Shown piece by piece: positions 11,289 through 22,455 of a DNA stretch of 64,000 nt; the stretch's first letter is position 1, and each line of letters opens with the position of its first letter. The stretch lies in assembly GCA_003194525.1 (NCBI GenBank), contig NBIV01000020.1, positions 62,001-126,000 of the forward strand, written 5' to 3'. Position numbers and translations under genes: made by a program. This DNA is from Gracilariopsis chorda. Lineage: Eukaryota; Rhodophyta; Florideophyceae; Gracilariales; Gracilariaceae. The notes under the pieces were generated by a model. It made no database searches and was not told the DNA's origin. It saw only the letters and a program-made list of their open reading frames with translations.

Positions 11289-12004
11289 TGACCCCAATAC
11301 TCCGATGCAGGGTACAGCCGTCCTCGTGGTCGGTGTACCTCAACACTGACATATCCTCCGAAGAACCGTGAACACCGCCATCGCCGCCACCCGTGAACCT
11401 CGCCGTTCCTGGAACCCCCGTAACTGACCGCAGCTTCTCCTTCGAACCCCGTACGCTTTCACCCGAACCAGTCGACAACCTCGTTTCGCTTGAACCTCGG
11501 ACGCCTCGTAGTCAACCACCATCTCCCGAGCCAGTGGATATAGCCCCAGAAGCCTCAGACGAACATCAACCAACTTCAACTGTGGACAAACCTACAGTAG
11601 TCAAAACAGTCGGGGAACGTATTCGTCAAGCGTACGACTCCGCCAATCAGAACTGCAGACGTGTCCTGCCGATCAGTGACGCCAGAAACATCAACCTTAA
11701 CCGTGTGGCAAACGATCGTGCTTATCGCCAGAGAAAGCGTACACTTCGTCGTCGGCTTGGTACACCTAGGTGTGACGACTGCAATTTACGCTTCAACAGC
11801 CGCGTACAACTTGAGGAACACCTCCACGGAACCAAACAAAAGAATGAGGTGTTGTCAAAGACGTCACCACCTGGTTTTTTTATTTGCCGTATACCGTCGT
11901 TCAACAACTGGAAGCATTATGAGGACCACCGCAGAGATAAGCATGGCCTGGCTAAAGAAAAGGATCAAAGGCGTCAACAGAAACACTTCAATGGCCGTTT
12001 TTAA
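11289..12004 (+). pseudogene. Element B 5' zinc-finger ORF (upstream of gag)
   Basis: The frame is open from the predicted splice junction to 12,004 except for one TGA at 11,369. After it come about 200 codons without an ATG start of their own. The N-terminal part is Pro/Glu-rich with repeated SPEPVD motifs. The C-terminal part has CDDCNLRFNSRVQLEEHLHG, a U1/matrin-type C2H2 finger (C-x2-C-x12-H), then a finger-like ICRIPSFNNWKHYEDHRRDK lacking the first Cys pair. It is Arg/Lys-rich and may bind nucleic acid. It is unlike normal Gag and lies before a separate Gag. A captured host zinc finger or a split nucleocapsid are alternatives. Confidence 0.5.
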
Positions 12005-12435
12005 CCCAGTAAACACAGTTCGGCAAGAAATAGAAATTGGTCGTTCTACCCTTTAACCTATGGTTCGTGGCTGTGTTCAAGCTCCTACTGCAACAAGATT
12101 GCCAAGCCTTGTGAAGGGAGAACTAGCCATGCAGGTCTTACTGTTTTCTCAATCTCTTGAACCCTGGTAGCATCAGCTCAGGGAACTCTACTTTAGCCAC
12201 TCTGACCCACTTCCACGTTCGTACAGCGAAGGGATTCGAATTCGAGACCTCGAACTTCCGATTGGTTTCCTGAAACCACTTTATCATATGTTACTGTTAT
12301 ATTCTGGCAGAATCCTGAAAAAACCCGCAATATAATTAACGAGATCCAAATTTGTGGCCTGAAATTCCGACCCATTTGGCAATGTTTTTTTGTTTCACCT
12401 GATTCCGCGCAATATCGAGCACTCCTAGCAATACT

Positions 12436-13288
12436 GTGCCCTCACCGGAGTCCCGGGCAAACCAGAATATCCATAACATGGGACGAACGCTGGAAGATAC
12501 ACGTGGTAGAATGGAAAGACTGGAAAGAGAAGCAGAACAGAAGATCTCATCGATCGAGTCCGCTCTCACCCTCCTCCTGAACTATAGAGGCCAATTTTCT
12601 TCTGCACCAAAGATCAATAAACCGTCTGTGTCTACTGGAAAGCAGAACATTGATAGTTGGATAACACATATCTGGAATTATCTGGAAGGAACCTCAAACG
12701 ACAAAGCACTTCCCATAGCGCTCAGCTATATTGGTGGAATAGCTCACGAGTGGTACCTCGCCCAAGTAAAAAATGGAACAGACTCACCACAATCGAAGAG
12801 CAATTTGACGGTCTGGAGACCCGCTTCAGAATAGTGAACAAGGAAAAACTTGCTCGTGATAAACTGAGTAAGTGGAAACAAATGAAAGACGTCCAGCAGT
12901 ACAATGAGGATTTTCAGAAGATCATCCTGGATATTCCCAATATCAGTATGGAAGAGCAGGTAGACAGATACACAAGCAGACTGAATAGCTTTATTTTGAA
13001 AGAGCTTTGTACCAAGGAATAAAACTCTGTTACAGACGCGATGAAAGATGCGAAAAGAGTCGGGTCAGCGTACAAAACAGGGGGTTCCAGTAGATTTGGA
13101 AGAGGAGCGGGCGGCCACCAGCATAATAATGGACCCGTACCAATGGAAATTGGAAACGTGAAGTTAGAGAAGCTTACTACAGAAGCCAGAGAACACTGCC
13201 GCAAGGACGGACTTCGTTTCCGTTGCAGAGGACCAGGGCACAGAGCGAACGACCCGCACTTCCCAAAAACTTCTCAGAAGAACTGACC
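12436..13288 (+). pseudogene. Element B Gag (capsid plus degenerate zinc knuckle)
   Basis: A coiled-coil-like N-terminus (TRGRMERLEREAEQKISSIE) is followed by the Ty3 retrotransposon gag core: WITHIWNYLEGTSNDKALPI and then LARDKLSKWKQMKDVQQYNE and EEQVDRYTSRLNSFILKEL. A frameshift near 12,790 joins frames 12,436 and 12,657. A TAA at 13,020 interrupts before the basic PVPMEIGN region. The CCHC knuckle is damaged: in LRFRCRGPGHRANDPHF two of the expected Cys are replaced by Arg and Pro. The function was packaging RNA into virus-like particles; it is not intact. Confidence 0.7.
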
Positions 13289-16200
13289 CCAATTTCGTCA
13301 GTTCCAGTTGAAACCACTGTACCCACAGAAACAACCAAGATCTCCACAAATTATGTCAAGGTCGAAGAACGCACAGAACACCCGAGTGCGAATACCAAAT
13401 TAGACCACAAGAAATACAGAATTTTAACGTCAAACCTTGCATCACCATTTGAAACCCCAGCCCCAGGACTGCTACTTGCTCAAGTATGCGTGAACGGAAA
13501 AGTCTGCAAATTGTTGTTCGATAACGGATCCAAAATCAGCTACCTTTCAAAGGCTTTTGTTAAACGCGTGGGAATTCCAACAGTCAAAACGAACTACAAA
13601 GCAGAGATTGGGAATGGATCAACTACCATTCTAGAAGAGACTGATAAATTTGGTGTTACATTGGACATAGGACACCTCAAAGAGAAGAGACGGTTCCCCA
13701 TCTGCCTATTGTACGGATATGACGCAATCCTTGGAAAAAATTGGCTTCACCAGTACAACGCCTATGTCAACCACCAAACCAACGTCATATCGTTTCCCCA
13801 CGAAAATAAACAAGTTATCATTAACGCTAGGTGGAAACCAATGAAAAAGATGACAACAATCAACACTATCAAGAAATGCATACAGAAAAAGTTACCAGTA
13901 TTTGCGGTTCTTGTACGCCCCCAAAATGAACCAGAAAATACAGAGGTACAAAACCCCAACCGAAAGTCATTGTTAGGTGAGTTCGAAGATGTATTTCCGG
14001 ACCAACTCCAAAAAGGACCACCCCCGAAGCGAGAAAAAGACTTTCATATCGACCTACTGCCAGGCTTTACGCCACTCAAGAAAGCAGTATATCGAATGTC
14101 AGATAAAGAAATTACAGAACTACGTAAGAAGCTCGATGAACTACTTCAACAGGGTTTCATAAGACCAAGTTCAAGCCCTTGGGGGGCACCCGTACTATTC
14201 ATCCCCAAGAAAGGTGGAGCATTGACACTATGCATTCACTAACGAGAATTAAACAAACTAACGGTGAAGAATAGTTACCCCATACCCCGGATTGATGACA
14301 TATTCGATCAGCTAAGTGGCGCTAGAATATTTTCAAAAATAGATCTTCGTCCAGGATATCATCAAATAAGACTTTCCGAACAGTTAATCCCGAGAACAGT
14401 CTTCCGTACAAAATACAGTCACTTTGACTTCCTCATACTTCGTTTTGGTCTTACCAACACACCAGCTTCATTTATGAGCCGGATGGATACGGTACTGAGA
14501 GAATACATAGACGTGTTTGTCTTAATATATCTAGATGACATTCTTATTTATAGTAAGAACAAAGAAGAACATCTGAAGCATCTAAGATGTGTACTCAACA
14601 AACTTCGCGAGCACAAGCTTTATGGAAAGCTTTCAAATTGTGAATTCATGAAGCAGAAAGTTGAGTATCTTGGACACATTTTGAGTGCAGAAGGTGTATC
14701 CGTCGAAGAGCAGAAGGTTGATTCAATCCTGAATTAGAGTACAACTAAAGCAAAGACGGACGTCCAGGCATTCCTGGGATTAGTAAACTACTACCGAAAT
14801 TTTATCAAGAACTGTTCCGAAATATCGAAACCCTTGACCAAACTATGTGGAAAATCTGAATTTGAATGGAAACAAGAACAAGCTCGAAGTTTTGATTCCT
14901 TTAAGAAAGATATCACGAAAACCCCAGTACTTAGGCACTTTGACCCAAAATTACCCATCATCATTACAAACGATGCTTCTCAATATGCCATTGGAGCCGT
15001 TATGGAACAGGTTGAAAACAATATTAAACGACCTGTGGCATTTTAATCAAGAACATTAAACGCCGCAGAACAACGTTATGCAGCCCACGAAAGAGAAATC
15101 TTGGGCTTAGTAGACAAGTTGAGGACATGGAGAGTGTACCTTCATGGCCAAAAATTCAAAGTTTGCACTGACCACTACCCTTTGAAGTATCTAGACTCTC
15201 AACCGAACCTGTCTCAAAGACAGATACACTGGCTGGAAAAAATCGTTGAGTTTGACTTCTGTTTTCACCCGATCAAAGGGAAGTCCAGCGTTGTCGCAGA
15301 TGCTCTTTCAAGATACCCGAAACACGCTGAGAACCCTGAAGTAATTAACCGGTCACTACTTCAGGAAGCAATTCTCAGAACCTCCAAAGTGAATGGTACA
15401 TCCCAGCTTGGTGAAGTATCCAAAAAGGATACGCGCGCATTCATCACCGGATATATGAAAGACAAGGAATTCAGAAACCTATACAAATCTCCACAGGGCC
15501 CATTCTACAAACAAAACGGATTTTTGTATAGGGAAGGACGACTCTGCGTACCAAAAGGAGAAGTACGACTAAGGATACTACAAGACTGCCACGATCAACC
15601 TATATCAGCTCATCTAGTATTTAAGAAAACATATGAAAAGATTCGGAGACTATACTACTGGAAATCGTTACGCCAAACGATTAAGGAATACGTCGACTCA
15701 TGTCTGAATTGTCAGAAAACGAAATCAGGAACCAAGAAACCCCAGGGTCAACTAAAACCACTGACTACTCCGAGAAAGAAGTGGGCCCAAATTACAATGG
15801 ACTTCATCACACCGCTTCCCAAAACGAAACATGGGAATAGTGCATTGTACGTCGCAGTAGACCGCCTATCCAAGTTGATCAGAATTATCCCCACAACATT
15901 AGATGTCACTGCAGTCCAGACTGCAGAATTCTATTTCAAACACGTATACAGACATCATGGCCTCTCCGAAATAATTATCTCCGACAGAGACAACATTGTT
16001 ATGAGCAACTTTTGGAAAGAACTATTCCGTCCCGTCCGTACTAAGATAAGGACATGAACAGCATATCACCCACAGACAGATGGTCAAACCGAGGTAATGA
16101 ACAAAAAAATTGAAGAAATGATTAGAGCATACGTCAACCTTAAGCAATCTAGTTGGGACGAACACCTCATAGAACTCGAAGTCGAATACAACTCGTCAGA

Positions 16201-16822
16201 GAACGCAAACACAAAGTTTACAGCCTTCTTCTTAACGTATGGGGACCACCCAAGAGTAATAACTCTCGATACTATCATTTCAGATAATGATGCAGCTCTG
16301 AAGTTTATAGTAACCATGGAACAAGCAACCATTGAAGCAACAACACAGATTGAAAAATAGAACCGTTACTTCAAGTCATACACCGATAAGCATCGGTCCC
16401 CCTGCACATTTCAAGTGGGACAGAAAGTCATGTTGTCCACGAAAAACCTCAATGCGGACTAAATGGGAAAAAAGTCTAAACTTGTTCCAGTAACATTTCT
16501 TCTAGACTTGAGTCACACACTGAAGTCAAAAATTCATGATGTGTTTCACGCTAGTGTTTTCAAGCCTTACCGAGAAGAAAAATCAATTCGTCCCGAGCCA
16601 GATCATCCCACACCGGTAACATTAAAGTATGGGACAGAAGAACATGAAGTAGAATGTATTGTCAACCACAGAAAACGGGCCAGAACATTTGAATTTCTTG
16701 TCAAGTGGATTGGATATCCAGGTCATTATAACACTTGGATGAAAGAAAGAGAGCTGAAGAACTGCAAAGCATTTCTCCAGCATTATAAAAAGGCAAACGG
16801 ACTCATATCGAGAAGGAACTAA
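13223..16822 (+). pseudogene. Element B Pol: protease-RT-RNase H-integrase-chromodomain
   Basis: Domains in order are: protease (LLFDNGSKISYL, DNG instead of DSG), RT (SPWGAPVLFIPKK, IFSKIDLRPGYHQIRL, IYLDDILIYSK with intact catalytic DD), RNase H (TNDASQYAIGAV, TDHYPLKYL), integrase (HHCC finger ending CLNCQ, catalytic D in ITMDFITPLP, D in IISDRDN, E in TDGQTEVMNKKI) and a C-terminal chromodomain (FLVKWIGYPGHYNTWMKE). Stops occur near 14,240, 14,737, 15,045, 16,055, 16,358 and 16,460, otherwise the reading is nearly continuous. The chromodomain places it with chromoviruses, which target chromatin marks (family knowledge). Confidence 0.85.
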
Positions 16823-16929
16823 GCATCCCCGTCTCAACAAACCTGAAGATGAATCAGAACTCCAATGTCGAAGACGCGAGATAGTTTTACAACAATATAA
16901 ACCTCGGCGGAAGATCGTTATACCACTGG

Positions 16930-17298
16930 ATGGGTGAAATTACTAGCATTGAAGCAATCAGGCTACGTCTTTGTTGGACAGCCTGCCATATCTCGTTCTC
17001 AATCGCACAACACCGTGCACCTTTCTACACTGACGAGAATGACATACTGATGCACCGACTCTTCTTCAGCTATGATGGAGTAATTCTGACGATTTTGGAC
17101 GATACGTTTGAAATGCATATCTTCTACTATACGGTCGCGCGTTATGGACAGCTCACGGGTGAACAAAGTCTTACAGAGAAAATTGGTGAGATCCTGAACC
17201 ACTTCGAGGATGAAGGTCAAGTCCCATTCACCTTGGAAACTGAAATTCAGCACGACCTGCTCCCCGTTCTTCCCGAATCTGGGTTCGTGAGAGTCTAA
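16930..17298 (+). CDS. Element B extra ORF downstream of pol
   Basis: An uninterrupted 122-codon ATG-to-stop frame in sense orientation lies between the chromodomain end and the 3' LTR, the position of env or accessory genes in some retroelements. It has no signal peptide or transmembrane segment and is rich in aromatic and acidic residues (DDTFEMHIFYYTVARYGQ, EILNHFEDEGQVPFTLETEI). No family is recognised. Pol around it carries several stops whereas this frame has none, which may be chance given its short length. Confidence 0.35.
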   Translation: MGEITSIEAIRLRLCWTACHISFSIAQHRAPFYTDENDILMHRLFFSYDGVILTILDDTFEMHIFYYTVARYGQLTGEQSLTEKIGEILNHFEDEGQVPFTLETEIQHDLLPVLPESGFVRV

Positions 17299-17335
17299 GA
17301 AAATCTTCGTCACGAGTCGGGTCGACTCTACTGTT

Positions 17336-17347
17336 AGGGGAGAGTGA
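17336..17347 (+). promoter_or_regulatory. Polypurine tract of element B
   Basis: AGGGGAGAGTGA directly abuts the TGTTAG start of the 3' LTR. This is the expected plus-strand primer site of an LTR retrotransposon, although its 3' end includes one pyrimidine. Confidence 0.65.
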
Positions 17348-17999
17348 TGTTAGAATTAGTTACTATTTACCTTTCTTTGAGTATACTTGGCGCTAGCATC
17401 AATTGTGACGTGCACAAAACGTCTAGTTTTATTCTAATCGATCTGCTGAAGAAATCCGTTACCCATTTGCCATACCAAACTGGCCTCAAAGCAGAGTTTA
17501 CATCTTCGTGCCATCTTGTGAATATGATATGGCAACATGTTCATGTCAAAGAGGTCTTGGTTGACCACATGGACATATTGGCTCTAAAGTACAGGTGTCC
17601 TACTACTCACAATGTTGACAGACACTTCACACGGTACAGCAGGGATGGAACAGTCAAGGAAGATTCCCGAGGGAATCGTGCCAAGTCATCTCTGGCACCC
17701 TGGATTTATGCCAGATCCACAAGACCTTGTCTGATGACAAGTCATCAGCATTGATGGAATTTGCCAAGTCATCAAACGACTGCATCTGGCACTGAACCTG
17801 GTAAACCAGTCGCGTATGGAGACCAGCACGAACAACAAGCGTCATACCGTTTAACTCGGACGAATTTTCATCGACTACTGGCACTGATAGACTTAGACTA
17901 GAAACTCTATATAAACCCCGATGGATGTCCCGAACTGCTAACTCGGATCATCACCATCGACTTCCAACCAATTCAACCACTGCACCTCTGTTCCTAACA
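17348..17999 (+). repeat. 3' LTR of element B
   Basis: 652 bp, starting TGTTAG and ending CTAACA (perfect 6 bp inverted termini), with a TATATAA box at 17,908-17,914. It is the same length as the 5' LTR. It is followed by CACTT, matching CACTG before the 5' LTR at four of five bases. Confidence 0.85.
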
Positions 18000-19215
18000 C
18001 ACTTTCAATACTCTCAAGAAGCAGTTCGTATGGAACAGGCAGAAGAAAGACATCCACGCATTCATTAAGACGTGTATCCACTGCATCTGTAACAAAGGTG
18101 GAGAAATTGTTCCGCGACCTTTTGGACCCGTAGTAGACGGAACAGGCCCCAACGCCCTTCTACAGTTCGATTACATTCGGATTGGCATAAAGCTAAGTGG
18201 CGAGAAGTACATAATGATGTTGCGTGACCATCATTCGGACCACAAGTGGTTTTTCGATTTCCCGAACACTGCTGCGGAGAATCCAGCACATGCAATTGTC
18301 GGTGGGTGCGCCGCCTTTCCTGTCCCTTATGATCTCAGGTCAGACAGCGCTACTCATTTTCGTAACGAAACCATCAGGGTGCTTTGCATATCGTGCGAGT
18401 ACCGCATCACTTCACCCTCCCGTACACTCTGTGGAGCAATGGCGCTGTAGAACGTTTGGGAAGGGAGCTACTACGTCCATTCCGTGCAAGGACCTCAGAG
18501 TTTCTGATGGACTTCAAGGAATGGAACGACTTGCTGCCAGTGATCCAGAGCATCCTCAACAACGCTCCATCGCCACATCTTAAAAACATTCCTCAGCTAA
18601 CCGCTTTTCTGGGTATGAAGCCTACTTCACCGATCTCCTCGTTTAACGCTCAAGTACACAGAAGACAGTCAAAGTCAGTGATGTGACTCGCGAACGGGCT
18701 ATCAATGTCGATGCGCTGCAGAACGCGTGCACAGAACTTCATACTCATACTCTGATACCGAACACCCTACTTGAGAACAGAGTGGCATCACGACAGAATG
18801 CTTCGAAAACAAAACTCGCCAATTTCAGTGAGTGCAATTTTGTTCTTGTCGTTCAAGACGAATTCTACGGTGGCGAGAAGCTTGCTCTGCGTTGGCGTGG
18901 ACCACGGCGAGGGGTAAAAGCCCTTTCCAAATACGTGTTTCAGGTTGAAGATATGCGAAACGGACTCACTGAAAATATTCAAGCTTCTAGTCTCAAGTAC
19001 TAAAATGACAGTTCGCTGGGCACTGAGGCTATTCATCCGCACGTCATCTCATCCGAGACTGGCATGCCCGTTGCGCGCATAATGAAACTGGTCAAAACCA
19101 ACGATGGACTTAAAGTATTAGTGCGATGGAAGAGACTTAGTGCATCTGAAGACAATTTGGAGCCATTGAACCGCATTTACGAAGACATTCCGACCATGCT
19201 GAAGCGTTTGCTCTA
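18000..19215 (+). pseudogene. Element A integrase and chromodomain (right half)
   Basis: The frame resumes at the integrase finger (KTCIHCICNKGGEIVPRPFG) and catalytic core (LLQFDYIRIG, then YIMMLRDHHSDHKWFFDFPN). It continues in shifted frames through 18,384-18,686 (SNGAVERLGRELLRPFRART, matching the 'NG..ER.NR....' block) and 18,683-19,003. A chromodomain-like end (VLVRWKRLSASEDNLEPLNR) closes at about 19,205. Frameshifts near 18,330 and 18,690 show decay. Confidence 0.65.
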
Positions 19216-19310
19216 GCGAAAGTACACTCCGGCTCAGCTGGCGGAAGCAGCTCGTTCTGAACTTGCTCTCTAAAAGAGAGGGGTGTAGGCATTTCTTGAT
19301 CTGTAGTTTC

Positions 19311-19513
19311 TGACGGAACCTAAAACAGGTACAGGGCTCCGTCACCTAAGAAGCCTGGGTAGGAAGCAGTAGAGTAGGTAGCGGTCTGCATTCGAAGCGT
19401 TTAAAATTGGGAAGCAGCGTCGTGGTACTACAGAAAGGGCAGGACCGCCTCTCAGTAAATTGAGGCATCTAACCGGAACATTTCCCAACGAACAACTTGC
19501 ATAGTGCGCCGCA
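19311..19513 (+). repeat. 3' LTR of element A
   Basis: This is the counterpart of 6721-6922. It starts TGACGGAACC and ends CGCCGCA. It lies about 95 bp after the chromodomain end. Confidence 0.6.
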
Positions 19514-19559
19514 AAATGCCACAGACAAGGAGGAACAAGATGGAACAAGTTCGAATGGT

Positions 19560-20890
19560 TATAATCAGGTAGTACCGTGAACTTGAGTATTGTCTGAAAA
19601 TGTTAACACATCTTTTTCAAGTCCAGTGTTTTTGGGCGATCATCAACTTAGGAACGAAGAGAAACCAATAAAGTGCGGTTAAACCGTTCGATTTGCCCGC
19701 TACATTGGGGATTAGGCGTATTCGTGAACAAGTTCTTCACGTCCAAGAAGCGACAAATATCCTGGAGGATCTTCGACTCGAGATTTTCCCGTTATCGGAG
19801 AGCACCTCCACAGGAGGACAATAGACAAAGATCCAGTGCGTTATCAGAGCCTACAAAACCGTGAAAGTTATCGTCCCAAGAGGGACTGCCCAAGCAAAGC
19901 TTTCGAAAACGATCGGTGAGTACAAGTAGGAACTTGTTGCTGATCTTCGTACTGAAGATCAGTCCGAGAATATTGAATGCGACAAACCCGAATGGCAGCC
20001 TTAGGGGGTTTAACATCATTTTCTTGGCATTCCTGCGCAGTTTCACACGATTCTTTGAGCATTCCGTACAAACCCGCACTGTTGCATAGCAATTCAAGGC
20101 CATCTTTGGCCAGAAAAAGCCCTTTGCCGGGTGAGGTAGAGCTTCCTCCCACCTGCGTGGCCACTAAGCCTTGTATAGAGCGAGAGATGTATCAACAGCG
20201 ACTTCAGGGAATGAGGCAGCTCAATCTGTTGATGGGCTTCGATCAACCAAAGGAGGTAGCCTTTATCGTTCAGTTCAAATGAAACGTCTACACCACCGTT
20301 TAGACGGGCACGAATTCTCGTACAGAAGGGGTCACCAACTTGTTCTAACATCAATTCCTTCGATGAAACCGGTACAAAACATCCCGATAAGGGATTATCA
20401 GGGTTCTCGTGGGATGTGAGTAAATTGTCAAAGTCAGCATCTTCATGTCAGGGTTATGGCTATTTTTCGAACTTCCACCACGGCTCATCCGTTAATTCTG
20501 CCATAAAGTATGGAATGTCTTCATCCTCTGTTGAGAGCGCTTCTTCATTTTTGAGTAAGGTCGACAAAGGGTCGGCCTGGTCGTTCAGAGCACCCTTTTT
20601 ATATATGACTTGGAAGTCATATTCTGCAAAGCGGAGGCTCCTGCGCATAAGGTGGCCCGATGGATCAGAGATATTCAATACTACCTCAACGAAGAATGAT
20701 TCCTGTACACCGTAAAATGAACTCTCATTAGATAGGGGCACAAGGTGGAAAGCGCCCACACGACGACGAGACACTCTTTCTCCGACACGGAGTATTTCCG
20801 CTCGTGGCCATTGAGCTAGCGTGACCAATAACGAATTGGCCTTCACTCGCCCTGTGGGGTGGTTAGACAAGCGCAAAACCAACTTATTAG
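19560..20890 (-). mobile_element. Ty3/gypsy fragment C, minus strand (RNase H-integrase)
   Basis: From 20,882 downward the minus strand reads HLMRRSLRFAEYDFQVIYKK (RNase H connection, '..L.EYDF.V.Y..G..N..AD.LS'). It continues with the integrase finger (LYTRLSGHAGGRKLYL, VRVCTECSKNRV) and core (NKFLLVLTDRFRKL). In a shifted frame near 19,670-19,720 comes QCSGQIERFNRTLL, the 'TDGQ.ER.NRTL' block with the last catalytic Glu. At least two frameshifts are present. RT and LTRs are missing. Confidence 0.6.
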
Positions 20891-20991
20891 TAGCTCGATT
20901 CCCAGTCCTTGGAGTACAGAAGTCCCACTTTGGGTAAGAATAAGATGGGTGCTGACTTGAAATCTGTCAGGTGGAGTGACGTTCTCCTACT

Positions 20992-21815
20992 GTGGTGCAA
21001 TGCCCCAAAGGGGAAAAACACCGAAAGACGTTCGGGATCTTCCTCTCACGAGGTGAGCCCAGTTGGGTAGAGCCCTCCCAGAGGTGTCACGGTGAAGCCG
21101 GTTTGTAAGAACAGGGACACCTGTCGCGACTCGCGCAGGGAGGTGAAGGCGAAGAATCGGTATCCGCGTGAGCGGGGTGTGATCCTCAGTAGAGGTATGT
21201 TTCCACGTAAGTGGGGGCGTGTGGGCGGATGTGCACACGAGGGCCGCGGATAGCGGGAGGTGCTACCCTAAAAAGGGGGAAAAGGAAGGGCCAAGAGGAG
21301 GAAGAGAGGACGATGTGAGTCGCGAGAGCGACGAACAGATACGGCAATGCCGGTGGACAGGACTCCCTATACAGGGCGAAACAACAATATGATTGGAACA
21401 ATTATACTCCCAAGGATGGGCTTCTTTAGATGTGCAAAGGGGTTAGATATCCCGTGGTTTACGGCGTTTCCCTCCAAGGAGGAGTAGAGTACGCGCGCAA
21501 GCGGCAACAACTAGAGCCAATTCCCCAGGTTGGGGTCCCTTGTTGGGGAAGGTTTACTGGTGCGACAGCAGTGCGCCGTCGCACTAAGTACTAGCTTCCC
21601 AGAAATGGGTGTGAAAATAATAAATAATATTAACTAAAGTACTCCACATTTCGTGGCAACATCCACTACTGTGGCCAACCCCCAATTGACCCAAAACCGT
21701 GTCCCACGTGTCCATACCCACCATTGTGGGGCGTAGTTCATATACACACTAAACAACCGATAATATCGGGAAAACGATCAAGTACCTAGAATCCCTCCCT
21801 GAGGGCGTTGCACTT
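20992..21815. repeat. Unknown dispersed repeat, copy R2
   Basis: It aligns with R1 from a TGTGGTGCA.TGC start through ACACCGAAAGACGTTCGGGA, GTAGAGCCCTCCCAGAGGTG and GCACTAAGTACTAGC to ACTACTGTGGCCAAC. It is followed directly by R3, forming a tandem pair with a period of about 814 bp. Length and order agree with R1. Confidence 0.65.
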
Positions 21816-22455
21816 CATTAAGGTCAAGAGACCACTTTGCTTTGCAATACCCGTGAGCTGGAAAACACCAAGAGATGTTATGGGCTATTTCATCGTTGGA
21901 GACAAACCCATTTGGGTAGAGCGCCCTCGAAGGTGGCAGAAACTTGTCCGGTTGTAAGACCAAAGGCGTCCGTCGCCCCTTGCGCAAGGAGGTTGAGATA
22001 GACATCGGCTATCCCTGGAAGCGTGTATGAAGGTGAGTGTCCTCGAGAGAAGTAGGGTTTCTACGTAAGCGACACGTGCAACCAAGGGTGGCGGGTAGCG
22101 GCAAAGACACCCTATAAAGGGAAGGAGGAAAATGGAAACTGATTCAAGAGAGAAGTGACGGAGGTAAACAGCAGTGTCAAAAAGCAATCCATTTACAAAG
22201 ACAAATGAAGTTAAAGTAACAGTCACAATACTGGAGTTCTTTAGACGGGCAAAAGTGATAGAGTTCTTGTAGACCATGGTTTTTCCCTCCATACAGGAAT
22301 AGACAGCACGCGACGTCATCAAGGTATACAGCCAATATCTCCAATTGTGTTCCTGGTTCGGGAAAGTTTACTGGTGCGACGGCAACTCGCCGGTGCACTA
22401 AGTACTAACCATATCAGATATGGGTGTAAAATATGAAATAAAATTTCAACTTAAA
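21789..22455. repeat. Unknown dispersed repeat, copy R3 (truncated)
   Basis: It shares CCTCCCTGAGGGCGTTGCA (cf. R1 near 1424), TTTGGGTAGAGCGCCCTCGA and GCACTAAGTACTAACCAT with R1 and R2. The copy stops abruptly after the AT-rich AAATTTCAACTTAAAA block, where the Copia sequence begins. R1 and R2 continue beyond this point, so R3 is truncated at the junction. Confidence 0.6.

Larger units (their letters stand above)
10484..17999 (+). mobile_element. Ty3/gypsy chromovirus-type element B (nested, 7.5 kb)
   Basis: This is a complete LTR retrotransposon of 7516 bp. It has 652 bp LTRs at both ends, a primer-binding site after the 5' LTR and a purine tract before the 3' LTR. Internal ORFs are: zinc-finger ORF, gag, protease-RT-RNase H-integrase-chromodomain, and an extra 122-aa ORF. 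LTR termini TGTTAG...CTAACA are preserved in the 3' copy. The LTRs differ at roughly 50 of 652 positions by eye (about 92% identity), so the insertion is not recent. CACTG/CACTT flanks give a 4-5 bp target duplication. Pol is one nearly continuous frame with about six isolated stop codons. Inserted into element A. Confidence 0.85.
6721..19513 (+). mobile_element. Ty3/gypsy element A, interrupted by element B
   Basis: Near-identical ~200 bp ends at 6721-6922 and 19,311-19,513 flank gag-, RT-, RNase H-, integrase- and chromodomain-like sequence, all on the plus strand. The internal order is gag-pro-RT-RH-IN-chromodomain. Element B (10,484-17,999) splits it inside the integrase zinc-finger region: the left half ends at GHRRRLTT and the right half resumes with the finger and catalytic core. 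Without the insert the element would be about 5.3 kb. Several frameshifts and stops make it inactive. No convincing target-site duplication was found at the outer ends. Confidence 0.65.
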
